Position numbers and translations under genes: made by a program. 64,000 bases of DNA. Source: Undibacterium sp. Jales W-56. Its GTDB lineage: Bacteria > Pseudomonadota > Gammaproteobacteria > Burkholderiales > Burkholderiaceae_D. Position 1 is the first letter of the stretch. Each line of letters opens with the position of its first letter. The notes beneath the pieces were generated by a model, which saw nothing but the letters and a program-made list of their open reading frames with translations, was not told the origin of the DNA and searched no databases. Of the stretch, positions 1 through 9,633 are shown one piece after another. Where the stretch lies: contig NZ_JAJLQW010000001.1 in the NCBI RefSeq assembly GCF_025548535.1, positions 868,001 through 932,000 on the forward strand, in the 5' to 3' direction.

Positions 1-810
1 CTTGCTTGTTTTGCCGCCTGGTTATTGCTATTTCCAGTAGGTAGAGAGGCAGTTGTGCATACTTTGCAGGATGTTGGTGCTCGTATTGAGCGCCGTCTTG
101 AGAGTGTAAGAGGCTTGCCGGGGAGTGGTTTTGAGTCGGTCAGGAATAGCTTTAACGGCCTGCTAGAAGTGTGTTCAGTGTTTGTAACGCGACATGTGTT
201 GATATTGACGATTTGTTTGGTTGCGGTTTGCTTGCCGCCGTTAATTGCCTGGCTAGCCAGCGATAAAAACATGCTGGATGGTTTTGATGTCCCTACGAGG
301 CAAGTAAATTCTCAGGTTGCAGATCTGTTGAAAGGGGAGCAGTTGGCGCCTCCCGCCGCATTGCCTCCGCTGTTATTTACGACAGAAGAGGTGTTGCAAG
401 TAAGGCCGATGCTGTTCAGTGCCAGCAGGAATTGGCAACTGCTCGATAATGATTTTTCTCAAAGACTATTGCTTACTTTTAAGATCATGAAAGAAAAACA
501 TGGTTACGAGATGGCTATCCTGGAGGGCTATCGCAGTCCTGAGCGGCAAAACATGTTGGCAGCGATGGGAGTCAATGTGACCAATGCGCGTGCTTTTCAA
601 AGTTTCCATCAATATGGACTCGCGGCCGATTGTGCATTTTTACGCAACGGAAAATTAGTCATTTCAGAGAAGGATGAATGGACAATGCGCGGGTATCAGT
701 TATATGGCGAAGTTGCCGAGTCAGTTGGTTTGCATTGGGGAGGACGTTGGAAGATGATGGATTTTGGTCATACTGAGTTGCGCTCGTCCAACCTAATCAA
801 AAACAAGTGA
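1..810 (+). CDS. M15-family peptidoglycan peptidase, TagX-like (5' end outside window)
   Basis: The reading frame is open to the first base, so the true start lies upstream; the TTG at 25 is only an internal codon. A hydrophobic stretch at nt 199-255 looks like a membrane anchor. The C-terminal half has the M15C/VanY-like zinc-site pattern: SFHQYGLAADCAF (nt 601-639), the usual SxHxxGxAxD, and DFGHTEL (about 761-781), the usual DxxHxE. Such enzymes cut stem-peptide bonds (L-Ala-D-Glu or L,D cross-links). Lying 175 bp before tssM, it resembles TagX, which opens the wall locally for T6SS assembly. The zinc motif is seen; the T6SS role is inferred from position. Confidence 0.75.
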   Translation, partial: LACFAAWLLLFPVGREAVVHTLQDVGARIERRLESVRGLPGSGFESVRNSFNGLLEVCSVFVTRHVLILTICLVAVCLPPLIAWLASDKNMLDGFDVPTRQVNSQVADLLKGEQLAPPAALPPLLFTTEEVLQVRPMLFSASRNWQLLDNDFSQRLLLTFKIMKEKHGYEMAILEGYRSPERQNMLAAMGVNVTNARAFQSFHQYGLAADCAFLRNGKLVISEKDEWTMRGYQLYGEVAESVGLHWGGRWKMMDFGHTELRSSNLIKNK

Positions 811-985
811 TTGCTTCAAAACATATGCTGAAACATTTCTTAAATGCGTATTGCCATTTGTATTGCGGATGGTATGCCATCTCAAATGCAGCGCTTCGCT
901 TGTATGCAGTCAGGTGTAGTTGACTGATTCCTGGTCACCTTGATTTTCGATTATCTCATTTAAATTTTTTATTACTTATTTCATC

Positions 986-3900
986 ATGCATCGAATTTGG
1001 CAATTTTTAACTGATAAACGAACTTTGGTTGTCATTGGTTTTGTAGCGCTTGCGGCATTTTTGTTTTTATCTGCCGACTTATTGCAAATCTCGATGCTGT
1101 GGGCGGCAATTGTTTTCTCCATGGTTTTGCTGACGTATTTGGGATATCAGCTTTTGCTACGGGGACGAGAAAAGCGTTCTTCGCAACAATTCGGTCAGAT
1201 GTTGGAGCAGCAGGTAGATAAGCCAGGCAAGAGCATCGATGCAAATAAGACTGAGGTGGATTGGATCCGCAAGCGCATGCTCGATGCCATTACCACGATC
1301 AAAACATCAAAATTAGGTTTAGTCTCTGGCGAAGCCGCTCTGTATGAATTACCTTGGTACATGATTCTCGGGAACCCTGCCGCAGGTAAAAGTACCGCGA
1401 TTATCAATTCTGGTTTGCAATTTCCATTCGCTGACAAGAGCGGAAAAATCGTACAGGGTGTCGGCGGTACTCGTAATTGCGATTGGTTTTTCACTACCAA
1501 TGGGATTGTGCTCGATACTGCCGGTCGTTACTCTGTGAATGAGGAAGATCGGGGAGAGTGGTTTGGTTTTCTTGATTTACTGAAGAAATACCGTAAACGC
1601 GCGCCAATCAACGGCATTATTATTGCCGTCAGCATTACTGACCTGACGGGTAATCGTCCTGAGTTTGGTATTAATCTGGCCAAAAATTTGCGTCAGCGCG
1701 TACAGGAATTGACAGAGAGACTAGAAGTATTTGCGCCCGTTTACGTCGTCTTTACTAAAGCAGATTTGATTGCCGGTTTTAGTGAATTTTTTCTTGACAG
1801 TGAACGCACAGAGCGAGATCGGGTATGGGGGGCAACGCTTCCATACAATCTCAAAAGCGGCAATCAAGACATGCTTCATTTCTTTGATGAGCGCTTCGAT
1901 GAGTTATATGACGGCCTGAAGGAAATGAGTCTGGCAAGTATGTCACTCAATCGTGGGGATCGTATGCCTCCCGGTGTATTTACCTTTCCGCTTGAATTCG
2001 CTTCAATTAAAAATCCGCTAAGGGCCTTCATTGCGACTCTTTTTGAGGAAAATCCATTCCAGTTCAAACCAATTTTTCGAGGATTTTATTTCACGAGCGC
2101 CTTGCAAGAAGGTGCTTCGGTCAGTGCGTCATCGGAGCGTATTGCCCAGCGCTTTGATTTGAAAATGAAGGCGCAGCCAAAAGCAGAGATTTCTTCTCAG
2201 CATGGATTTTTCTTATTGGACTTATTCAGGAAAGTGATTTTTGCGGATAAGGATCTGGTTGCGCAGTACGCTAGCCGTAACAAAATAAAACTCCGTTACA
2301 CCACGTTTTTTGCAGCGACTATATTGGTTGGTCTCTTGCTTGGATCCTGGAGCTGGTCTTACCTAGGCAACAGGCAACTTGTCGCCAATGTCCAGGCAGA
2401 TCTGGATAAGGTGATAAAGCTTCAAGAAAAGCGGATTGATTTGCAGTCCCGTTTTGAGGCCTTGGAAATTTTGCAGGACCGTATCGAACAATTAAATCAA
2501 TATCGCACCGACCGACCATGGTCTCTTAGTATGGGCTTATATCAGGGCGATATTCTTGAACGTAAATTACGTGAAGAATATTTTTCCGGCATGAAAGAGG
2601 TGATGTTGAAACCTGTAGCTGGAAATCTTGAGGTGTTTCTGGCTGAAATGAACGCAAACGCCGGTAAATTAGAGCCAATGACAAAAACGCCGCAATTTGC
2701 AGGCGTATCTACGACTGCCGTCGCCAGTTCAACCGTCATCTCTGGTGCCGCCAGCACAACTGTGACGGCGAGCGCAAATGCCCAATCAGGACCTGTTGCC
2801 ACGGCAAATAATACTAATCTGGCTCAGCAGTTCAAAGATGCATCGCCAACGAACGTGGAAGATGCCTATAACGCGCTTAAAACTTATCTGATGCTGGGTG
2901 ACAAAACCCGTGCTGAGTCGAGTCATCTTAATGACCAGTTGACCCGGTTCTGGCGCGTCTGGCTGGAGAGTAATCGTGGTGCGATGTCACGTGAACAGAT
3001 GATCCGTAGTGCGGAGCGCATGATTGATTTTTATCTTACGCAAATGAGTGATCCGTCATGGCCTCAAATCGAGAATAAGCTGACTTTGGTTGATCAGTCA
3101 CGAGAAAACTTGCGCCGGGTAGTCAAAGGTCTGCCGGCACGTGATCGCGTTTATGCCGACGTGAAAGCCCGTGCTTCTACCAGATTCCCGGCTATTACCG
3201 TCGCAAAAATCGTCGGTGATGAAAATAAGGAATTAGTGGTAGGAAGCTATGCGGTACCCGGGACATTTACCCGTGATGCATGGAAAAATTTTGTACAAGA
3301 GGCATTTAAAGATGCAGCAAATAAAGAATTACAAAGTGCTGATTGGGTGTTGAAAACAGCATCGAAAGACGATCTTACTTTAGAGGGGAGTCCGGAGCAA
3401 ATTCAAAAGTCTTTGGTTGAGATGTACAAGACAGAATATGCCAGGGAATGGAAGAAATTTGTGCAAGGTATTTCTGTTGCCGAATTGAGTAGCTTCGATA
3501 GCGCAGTCGTTGCGATGAACCGCCTGGGAGATCCTCAAACATCACCTATTAACAAGATTGTGACTAGTATTTATCAGGAAACATCTTGGGATAATCCTTC
3601 ATTATTGAATGACAGTTTATCGCGTGCGCAAAAAGGTATCGTCGGCTGGTTTAAGGAGACGATACTTCGACAAAATCCGACCCCGGTAAATGTGAGCCTC
3701 GATATTAATGCACCGAAAACTGAAATACCTATGGGACCTGTTGGCCGTGAGTTTTCCGGGGTTGCCAGATTGGTCGGTGGCAAGGAGAAAGATGCATCAT
3801 TAATGCGTGGCTACATGGACGCTTTATCAAAGTTGCGTAGTCGATTTAATCAGCTTAAAAATCAAGGTGATACAGGGCCAGGCGCTAAGCAACTGATGCA

Positions 3901-4882
3901 GCAGACCCTGGAGGGAGGGAATTCTGAATTAGCTGAAGCATTAAAATATGTCGATGAGCAAATGTTGACCGGTATGACGGATGAACAAAAGACGGCGATT
4001 CGGCCATTGCTGGTAAGACCTTTAATACAAAGTTTTGCGGTGATCGTCAAACCAAGTGAAATGGAAGTGAATAAAACTTGGGTAGCGCAGGTTTATGAAC
4101 CATTCCAAAAAACCTTGGCGGGTAAATATCCTTTTACGCCGGACTCTAAAATTGAAGCCAGTAACTCAGAAATTGGCCAGATTTTTGGACCGGAAGGGGC
4201 TATCGCCAAATTTGCCAATACCTCAATGGGGGCGCTAATTGTCAGACGCGGCGATACCTTGGCGCCGAAAACATGGGCCAATATGGGGATTTCGTTAATT
4301 CCACAAGTGGTGACTAGTTTCCCCGGCTGGGTAGCGCCGTTGAGTGCTGGTGGCGTTGCCAGTGCAACTGGTGCAGAAGCGCAAACAGTATTCCAGATTC
4401 AGCCCTTACCGGTGCCGGGCACCTTGGAATATACGATTGAAATCGATGGGCAGCAATTGCGTTATCGAAATACGCCAGCTCAGTGGACGAACATGATTTG
4501 GCCTAACCCGCAAGGAACGCCGGGAGCGCGTATCACCGCGGTAACTTTTGATGGGAAAACTATTGAGCTGCTCAATCAACCGGGGCGTTTTGGTTTGGAA
4601 CGTATGATTAATACGGCTAGCCGTAAGCGTAAGGATGGCGGGGTATTTGAATTGTCCTGGACCAATAGTAATATCACAGTCGCGCTTAATTTGAGGACGA
4701 TCAGCAGTCCGCAAACCGCCGCCGGATCTAATTCGCCGCAGGGACAAGGATTTCGTGGCGTCAAACTTCCTGAATCTATCGTCGGCGGTGCTCCGACCAT
4801 GAGCGGCAGCCCTAATCCTTCTAATGTGTCATCGACAGTCACTTCCATTAGTGTCGCTGCGACCGTTGCAGGGGGCAAATGA
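986..4882 (+). CDS. tssM: T6SS membrane complex protein TssM (IcmF)
   Basis: 1298 residues, normal for TssM. Two N-terminal membrane segments (about residues 15-55) precede a cytoplasmic domain with Walker A GNPAAGKS at 129-136; a third membrane segment lies near 437-457, followed by the long periplasmic part that contacts TssJ. TssM, TssL and TssJ form the trans-envelope channel that docks the baseplate. A Ser/Thr/Ala-rich stretch (about residues 575-610) interrupts the periplasmic region and is probably a flexible linker. The stop overlaps the next start (ATGA), so it is co-translated with tagF. No clear Shine-Dalgarno precedes the ATG at 986. Family call is firm. Confidence 0.96.
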   Translation: MHRIWQFLTDKRTLVVIGFVALAAFLFLSADLLQISMLWAAIVFSMVLLTYLGYQLLLRGREKRSSQQFGQMLEQQVDKPGKSIDANKTEVDWIRKRMLDAITTIKTSKLGLVSGEAALYELPWYMILGNPAAGKSTAIINSGLQFPFADKSGKIVQGVGGTRNCDWFFTTNGIVLDTAGRYSVNEEDRGEWFGFLDLLKKYRKRAPINGIIIAVSITDLTGNRPEFGINLAKNLRQRVQELTERLEVFAPVYVVFTKADLIAGFSEFFLDSERTERDRVWGATLPYNLKSGNQDMLHFFDERFDELYDGLKEMSLASMSLNRGDRMPPGVFTFPLEFASIKNPLRAFIATLFEENPFQFKPIFRGFYFTSALQEGASVSASSERIAQRFDLKMKAQPKAEISSQHGFFLLDLFRKVIFADKDLVAQYASRNKIKLRYTTFFAATILVGLLLGSWSWSYLGNRQLVANVQADLDKVIKLQEKRIDLQSRFEALEILQDRIEQLNQYRTDRPWSLSMGLYQGDILERKLREEYFSGMKEVMLKPVAGNLEVFLAEMNANAGKLEPMTKTPQFAGVSTTAVASSTVISGAASTTVTASANAQSGPVATANNTNLAQQFKDASPTNVEDAYNALKTYLMLGDKTRAESSHLNDQLTRFWRVWLESNRGAMSREQMIRSAERMIDFYLTQMSDPSWPQIENKLTLVDQSRENLRRVVKGLPARDRVYADVKARASTRFPAITVAKIVGDENKELVVGSYAVPGTFTRDAWKNFVQEAFKDAANKELQSADWVLKTASKDDLTLEGSPEQIQKSLVEMYKTEYAREWKKFVQGISVAELSSFDSAVVAMNRLGDPQTSPINKIVTSIYQETSWDNPSLLNDSLSRAQKGIVGWFKETILRQNPTPVNVSLDINAPKTEIPMGPVGREFSGVARLVGGKEKDASLMRGYMDALSKLRSRFNQLKNQGDTGPGAKQLMQQTLEGGNSELAEALKYVDEQMLTGMTDEQKTAIRPLLVRPLIQSFAVIVKPSEMEVNKTWVAQVYEPFQKTLAGKYPFTPDSKIEASNSEIGQIFGPEGAIAKFANTSMGALIVRRGDTLAPKTWANMGISLIPQVVTSFPGWVAPLSAGGVASATGAEAQTVFQIQPLPVPGTLEYTIEIDGQQLRYRNTPAQWTNMIWPNPQGTPGARITAVTFDGKTIELLNQPGRFGLERMINTASRKRKDGGVFELSWTNSNITVALNLRTISSPQTAAGSNSPQGQGFRGVKLPESIVGGAPTMSGSPNPSNVSSTVTSISVAATVAGGK

Positions 4883-5868
4883 TGACTAAGAATGCCACTC
4901 AAACGGCGATCAGTTATTTCGGAAAAATACCTACCCGGGGTGATTTTGTCAAAGCGACAGATAGTCCGGCATTGATTTCAGTCATCGACGATTGGTTAGC
5001 GCAAGCTATGGAGTTATTGAGCTCAGATCCACGTTGGAAAATTACCTATGACACCGTGGTGCCGATGCATTTTGCTTTTATTGGGCCACGACGCAAGCGC
5101 GCTATTGCCGGGCATATCGTCGCCAGTACGGATGAGGCACAACGAAGATTTCCATTTATGGCGATGAGTACGATGGAGATTGAAGATCCATCGGAATTTG
5201 TACAGCGCCATCCTTTGGTATTAGCTCGTCTTTGGAAGAATATGCAGACCCTTGTCGGTGATGTTCTCGTATCTGAAAATCCAGGAAGCTCATTGCAAAA
5301 ACTGTCGGCAACGAACATTGATTTAGAGCTGAGTCCCACTGCTTACGAGGCGGCTTTCACGGATTTTTTAAATGTGCAAACGGTTGGTGCACTTGACGCT
5401 ATGTTGTTACAGACGGGTTTCACAGGATCTGTCCGGGAAGTCATGCTGGCCTTAGGCTTTTTGTTGGAGCCTGTCATGTCGAGTGGCTCCAGCCGCCTGG
5501 AAAAGAGTCTGGTGATTCCCTTGCCTGCAGACCCGATATATCGCTATTTGGCGGCATCGTTTTGGATGAATTTGATTGCCCCTTTCTTGTTAAAGGTCGA
5601 CTTTGAATTGGCAGTATTTTTTACTCAGATCCAACAAAAACCATCGATGATAGTTGGGTTTAGTGGCGCTTCACCGCGCACTCTGCAAGCGATCATGGAT
5701 GCTCAGGTCGGACTATCTCACCATATTCCGTTCGAAAATGTGCAATGGGTAGACGAACAGATTCATGCTAACTTCAAGATACAAAAGCTCTCCAGCTATC
5801 TGAATCAGCCTCATCTTTCGTTGAAATCCGCTCGCGACTCGTTCCGCGAAGCTTTTATTGGAGCTTAA
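4879..5868 (+). CDS. tagF: T6SS-associated protein TagF (ImpM family)
   Basis: 329 residues beginning with the family signature YFGKIPTRGDFVKA near the N-terminus. TagF/ImpM proteins are cytoplasmic post-translational repressors of T6SS firing in Pseudomonas and Agrobacterium, in some cases through Fha. No Fha or PpkA/PppA genes are seen here, so the partner is unknown. Its ATG overlaps the tssM stop by 4 bases; a second in-frame ATG follows immediately at 4882. The protein is longer than the compact ImpM domain, and the C-terminal third (about 200-329) is less recognisable. Confidence 0.9.
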   Translation: MMTKNATQTAISYFGKIPTRGDFVKATDSPALISVIDDWLAQAMELLSSDPRWKITYDTVVPMHFAFIGPRRKRAIAGHIVASTDEAQRRFPFMAMSTMEIEDPSEFVQRHPLVLARLWKNMQTLVGDVLVSENPGSSLQKLSATNIDLELSPTAYEAAFTDFLNVQTVGALDAMLLQTGFTGSVREVMLALGFLLEPVMSSGSSRLEKSLVIPLPADPIYRYLAASFWMNLIAPFLLKVDFELAVFFTQIQQKPSMIVGFSGASPRTLQAIMDAQVGLSHHIPFENVQWVDEQIHANFKIQKLSSYLNQPHLSLKSARDSFREAFIGA

Positions 5869-5872
5869 CGCT

Positions 5873-6649
5873 ATGCGTATTATGTTGTTTGTTTTATTGG
5901 TTGTTTCAAAACTGGTATGGTCTCAAAATGTGGCGCCGCCTGTTGCGTCTCCAGCCCCAGGGCAAGTCTTGGCCAGTGGCACCGTTCCAGATGAGGCAAG
6001 TAAAGCCAGTGTCTTGGCAAAATTACGTGAGCTTTATGGCGCAGACAGGGTTGTCGATCAGATTGCGGTGGGGCAGGTTGCATTACCAGCCAACTGGAAT
6101 ACTTATGTTCAAAAATTGATTAATCCTAATCTGAAGTTGATTAGTAGAGGGCAATTGAAGATCGATGGTAATACGGTCAGCGTTCGGGGCGAGGTTGCAA
6201 ATGAGGCGCAACGTCAGCAGATTGCCAGTGATATCGCGACCAATCTTAATCCGACATACACGGTGAACAATGGATTGCGCGTTTCCGCTTCAGAGCAAAA
6301 TATTCTAGACACAACTCTTGCAAACCGTATTATTGAATTTGAAAGTGGAAAAGCTGCACTGACGTCGGGTGGCAAAGCTATTTTGGACGAAATGGCACTG
6401 GCGTTACAAAAAATCAGTAACCGCAAAATTGAGGTAATAGGCCATACGGACAATCAAGGACTACGCGCATCGAACCTGTCGTTGAGTCAGGCCCGAGCGG
6501 ATGCGGTCAAGGTATATCTGCTTACCAAAAATATCAATGCAGATGTGATCACGACCTCAGGTCAGGGCTCTGATCGCCCCATCGCCAGCAATGAGACATC
6601 AGAAGGCCGTTCTCGCAATCGTCGCATTGAATTTAGGGTTGCACAATAA
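5873..6649 (+). CDS. OmpA-family T6SS accessory protein
   Basis: 258 residues. Start chosen at ATG 5873 (MRIMLFVLLVV), giving a signal peptide ending near VWSQ; the frame also has a TTG 15 bases upstream that overlaps tagF. A central BON-like segment (about residues 95-145) is followed by a C-terminal OmpA peptidoglycan-binding domain containing IEVIGHTDNQG and ARADAVKVYL, and RSRNRRIEFRV at the end. Such proteins anchor the secretion apparatus to peptidoglycan (compare TagL or the C-terminal domain of some TssL proteins). The TssL in this cluster lacks such a domain, so this gene may supply that function; that is inference. Confidence 0.85.
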   Translation: MRIMLFVLLVVSKLVWSQNVAPPVASPAPGQVLASGTVPDEASKASVLAKLRELYGADRVVDQIAVGQVALPANWNTYVQKLINPNLKLISRGQLKIDGNTVSVRGEVANEAQRQQIASDIATNLNPTYTVNNGLRVSASEQNILDTTLANRIIEFESGKAALTSGGKAILDEMALALQKISNRKIEVIGHTDNQGLRASNLSLSQARADAVKVYLLTKNINADVITTSGQGSDRPIASNETSEGRSRNRRIEFRVAQ

Positions 6650-6697
6650 TATGGCAGAGCTATTTTCTTGATCATCGACGCGATAAGTAGATGCAAA

Positions 6698-6729
6698 AAA
6701 ACAGCAGCCTTTTTGAAAGGCGCTGTTTT
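6698..6729. terminator. Bidirectional intrinsic terminator between OmpA-like gene and tssL
   Basis: The arms AAACAGC / GCTGTTT and GCCTTT / AAAGGC form a long stem with a TTG loop, one unpaired A, an A-run on the left and T-run on the right. It sits between two convergent transcription units and can serve both. A run of nine G residues (6730-6738) lies directly beside it. Confidence 0.8.
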
Positions 6730-6744
6730 GGGGGGGGGCAATTT

Positions 6745-7527
6745 TTAAGGTAATGTAATTGTCAGATTCGCTGCATGTGGCGTCATTTTAACAACATCGT
6801 TATATGCGTTAATATTGTTCTGTGTTGATTTCGTTAATTTCCAATGTAAGGCTGCGTAAGCAGAAATACTTATCAAGGCGAACACAGAGGCGATTACCCA
6901 AAGTGGCGTCTCATTGCGTAATTTATTCACTATTTGATCCGGGCGTTCTGCGTGTGGGGAAAATCCATTGCTCTTACCCTTCATATGAGCAATTTCATCC
7001 CCTAATCGTGCGGTCAAGTAATTGAGTTTTTCCGTACCTTCTATGATGTATTTGCCTTCAAACCCTAGCAATAAACACATATGGAATACTTCTAAGGCTT
7101 GTATGTGGGGGCTGCCTTTTGCTCTTAATTCCTCTAGTCGATGGAAGAAATTTTCTCCTGCCAATTGATCGCCAAACATGGCTAACTGCAGAGGACGTCG
7201 CTCCCATGCGCTCCGGATGTCAAACTGAGAGCGCAAAATAATCTCGTCAACTGCGGCACAAAATGCATATTTTGCGGCATGGATGTCATCAGCTGACGCT
7301 CCCATCTTCTTTGCATTTCGATCAAAATCGCTAAGAAATTGGGTCATTTTATTTAAAAAGCTCTCATCATCTTGAGGCGCGCAGCGATTCTTGAGCATGA
7401 ATAATGCGTAGAATCCGTCGTACATTAAATCTAATAATGAGTGTGCAGCTGATGATGAGTCATTGATTGAGCCTTCATAGCGTGTTGAGTTATTACTTAG
7501 CAAGGAGGGAGCTGCGTTCATATTCAT
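6745..7527 (-). CDS. tssL: T6SS protein TssL (DotU/IcmH family)
   Basis: 260 residues. A cytoplasmic helical DotU domain (about 20-190, with the typical AKYAFCAAVDEIIL and LLLGFEGKY) is followed by one C-terminal membrane segment near 216-237, as in inner-membrane TssL. No C-terminal peptidoglycan-binding domain is present. TssL joins TssM in the membrane complex and recruits the baseplate through TssK. It lies 8 bp after tssK on the minus strand and ends at the shared terminator. Two alternative starts, Met1 and Met3, exist. Confidence 0.96.
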   Translation of the reverse strand: MNMNAAPSLLSNNSTRYEGSINDSSSAAHSLLDLMYDGFYALFMLKNRCAPQDDESFLNKMTQFLSDFDRNAKKMGASADDIHAAKYAFCAAVDEIILRSQFDIRSAWERRPLQLAMFGDQLAGENFFHRLEELRAKGSPHIQALEVFHMCLLLGFEGKYIIEGTEKLNYLTARLGDEIAHMKGKSNGFSPHAERPDQIVNKLRNETPLWVIASVFALISISAYAALHWKLTKSTQNNINAYNDVVKMTPHAANLTITLP

Positions 7528-7535
7528 GGCGATAA

Positions 7536-8876
7536 TTAAGACGTTATAGCGATCAGTTCGATTTTGAGGTCACGAATCCCGGACGGGACATAAATTGAAA
7601 TAGACTGCGCCTGAAGCATGCGCTCGTACATCGCCCCTTTATTCTCGATAGAAAAATAATAGGTGTCTGGCCGTACTGGAACCGCCGCCGGCACTTGAGG
7701 CGAGTGAACCAGTTTCACGCCGGGCATTGCGGAAAGTACAAATTTTTCAACATCCTCTGGTGCACCGAGTTTAAAGCGCATAGGGACAATATCGACTAGT
7801 TCTATAGCAGGCATATCTGCAGCGACCGTAAGATAGAACTGTGTTTTTTCATCGATTTTGCCGGAGTCCAGTGAACCAAGATGATAAGAAGGTTTGATCT
7901 CAGAGAGCGCGATAGAAAAATACTTTGTTGAAATGACAGTGTCTAAAAGTTCCCGGATGATTTTATCCAATTTACTAAAACCAGGCCCAGGTTCAGCATG
8001 GTTGTACGGCGGTAAATCGGATAGGGAATAATTTTTTGAATACGTCATTAAAGCGCCCGCTAAGCTAAGTAATTGCTCGTACAGACGTTCCGGATGAAAA
8101 GCTGGATGGTGAAAATAATGTGTCAACTGTGCGAAGGCAGAACTCGCTGTATGCAGAAGCCAAAAAGAGGAAATGTCTCCTGATCTGAATTCTATAATGT
8201 TCTTATTTGGCTCTCGGTGGTGACCGTATAACGCATTGACCTTTGCTTGTAGCGCATCCATCAGTCGACGAAGTTGCGAATACAACATTGGCGAACTACG
8301 GATGGATAAACTGGGGGCGACGAAGCTTGGATCAATTTCAAAACCACCAGTGGATACTCTACGCAGTTGAACTGCAGGGAAACTGACATAGGAATCCCGT
8401 GCTTCAAATTCTGAAACGAGCCTTAAAGTTTTTTTTAGGAATGACAACTCCGCATTTGCTGCGTGTGTAAATAAGTCGGGTATTTCCTGATTTGATTGTT
8501 TGTAGCGGGTGCTGTTACTGATTTGTCCTGAGGCTGAAAAGTTACCGCCAAATCCCTTCATCACAGGAATTGCTACGTAGTAAATAATGGATTGTTGTGA
8601 CATCGGGATGTCGCTGAGATCGATATCATGCGGAAGTTCGTCTTGCAGAGAAGCTCTGACAATTTCTCCGTCTTGAAATATCAACGATAACTCAGTCGCT
8701 CGCAACGTGTTATTCACTAAAGCGTCTCTATCCCATTGAACTGCCGAGATGCCCCAAGCGTAAGGGTGTAGGGCACTAGTGACTTCATGCAATCGTTTCT
8801 CGTGATACAGATCTTGCCGTTGAAAATGTTGCGGGCGTAAAAATAAACCTTCGCCCCATAAAATTTTTGAAGTCAT
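7536..8876 (-). CDS. tssK: T6SS baseplate protein TssK
   Basis: 446 residues, the usual TssK size. The N-terminus ILWGEGLFLRPQHFQRQD is the family hallmark. TssK trimers link the baseplate wedges (TssEFG) to TssL/TssM. The gene lies between tssJ and tssL, the commonest order, and is separated from tssJ by an AT-rich gap of about 148 bp that may hold its own promoter. The ATG at 8876 begins MTSKILWGEG, so the start is secure. Confidence 0.97.
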   Translation of the reverse strand: MTSKILWGEGLFLRPQHFQRQDLYHEKRLHEVTSALHPYAWGISAVQWDRDALVNNTLRATELSLIFQDGEIVRASLQDELPHDIDLSDIPMSQQSIIYYVAIPVMKGFGGNFSASGQISNSTRYKQSNQEIPDLFTHAANAELSFLKKTLRLVSEFEARDSYVSFPAVQLRRVSTGGFEIDPSFVAPSLSIRSSPMLYSQLRRLMDALQAKVNALYGHHREPNKNIIEFRSGDISSFWLLHTASSAFAQLTHYFHHPAFHPERLYEQLLSLAGALMTYSKNYSLSDLPPYNHAEPGPGFSKLDKIIRELLDTVISTKYFSIALSEIKPSYHLGSLDSGKIDEKTQFYLTVAADMPAIELVDIVPMRFKLGAPEDVEKFVLSAMPGVKLVHSPQVPAAVPVRPDTYYFSIENKGAMYERMLQAQSISIYVPSGIRDLKIELIAITS

Positions 8877-9024
8877 GTGTTGTGCTAAATAATTGAAGAG
8901 GGTGATGCTGTGATTTATGTTGAGTCCAAATTATGGACTTTGAACAATCTTAAAATGAGTCAAATTTAAATTTATTAATATTTTGGCATATAAATGATGG
9001 ATTAACGTGAATATTTTTACAATT

Positions 9025-9633
9025 TTACTGGCAGCGCACTGGCCCTAGCAGCTTGCCTGGATTCTCTTTATCCAGCATGGCAGAACCTATTCCTACAGAC
9101 AGGGCACATGCATGAAGTCCGATCGTAATTCCGGATACCTCAGCTTCTTTTGCGACAAATGTCGCCCTCCAACGTTGTTGTGCCGGAGAACGAAATAAAG
9201 CAACAACCCCAATGAAATAAGCTTCTTTTGTTACCTTTTCAACGATTTCATAGCGTTGGCCGGGCACAAGCATCACTTCTTTTACTTCTAGCAAATCATT
9301 ACCGAGCAACTCTTTTTCTTTTTGTGGGTTCAGGAATACATCGAACGGTATCTGCTGAAACGCCGCACCTTGCCGCAACTTGTAAACCCGGGTGACTAAG
9401 GCTAGAGGACGTCCATTCGCGTCTACATTTAAATTTTCCGATGCATGCAAGCGGATAGCAATATTTCTCGGCGCCTGCTGTGCATCCGGTATTTCCGGCG
9501 CATCCGGTTTTTTAAGCCCCGTTGCTTCTAGTGCAATATTTGCCACAGAGCCAACTGTTGATACTGCGGCGCATCCTGCAAGGCTTACCGTTCCAGCTAA
9601 GTAGACAGTATTTATGAATCTGACATATTTCAT
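9025..9633 (-). CDS. tssJ: T6SS outer-membrane lipoprotein TssJ
   Basis: 202 residues with a lipoprotein signal ending in the lipobox LAGC (Cys at about residue 21). The body fits the TssJ/VasD beta-sandwich, with the typical loop KEKELLGNDLL and a segment on resistance to the TssM tip. TssJ is the outer-membrane anchor of the TssJLM complex. It is the first gene of the minus-strand trio tssJKL and is transcribed away from an AT-rich divergent spacer. A segment rich in Pro/Asp/Gln (about 43-55) precedes the folded domain. Confidence 0.92.
   Translation of the reverse strand: MKYVRFINTVYLAGTVSLAGCAAVSTVGSVANIALEATGLKKPDAPEIPDAQQAPRNIAIRLHASENLNVDANGRPLALVTRVYKLRQGAAFQQIPFDVFLNPQKEKELLGNDLLEVKEVMLVPGQRYEIVEKVTKEAYFIGVVALFRSPAQQRWRATFVAKEAEVSGITIGLHACALSVGIGSAMLDKENPGKLLGPVRCQ

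Noticed and set aside
4576-4902. 108-residue frame antisense to the tssM 3' end
   Set aside because: Shadow of tssM; no ribosome site or pattern.
6730-6738. Run of nine G residues next to the tssL terminator
   Set aside because: Could be a slippage tract or a sequencing artefact; it lies outside any gene, so no phase-variation claim is made.
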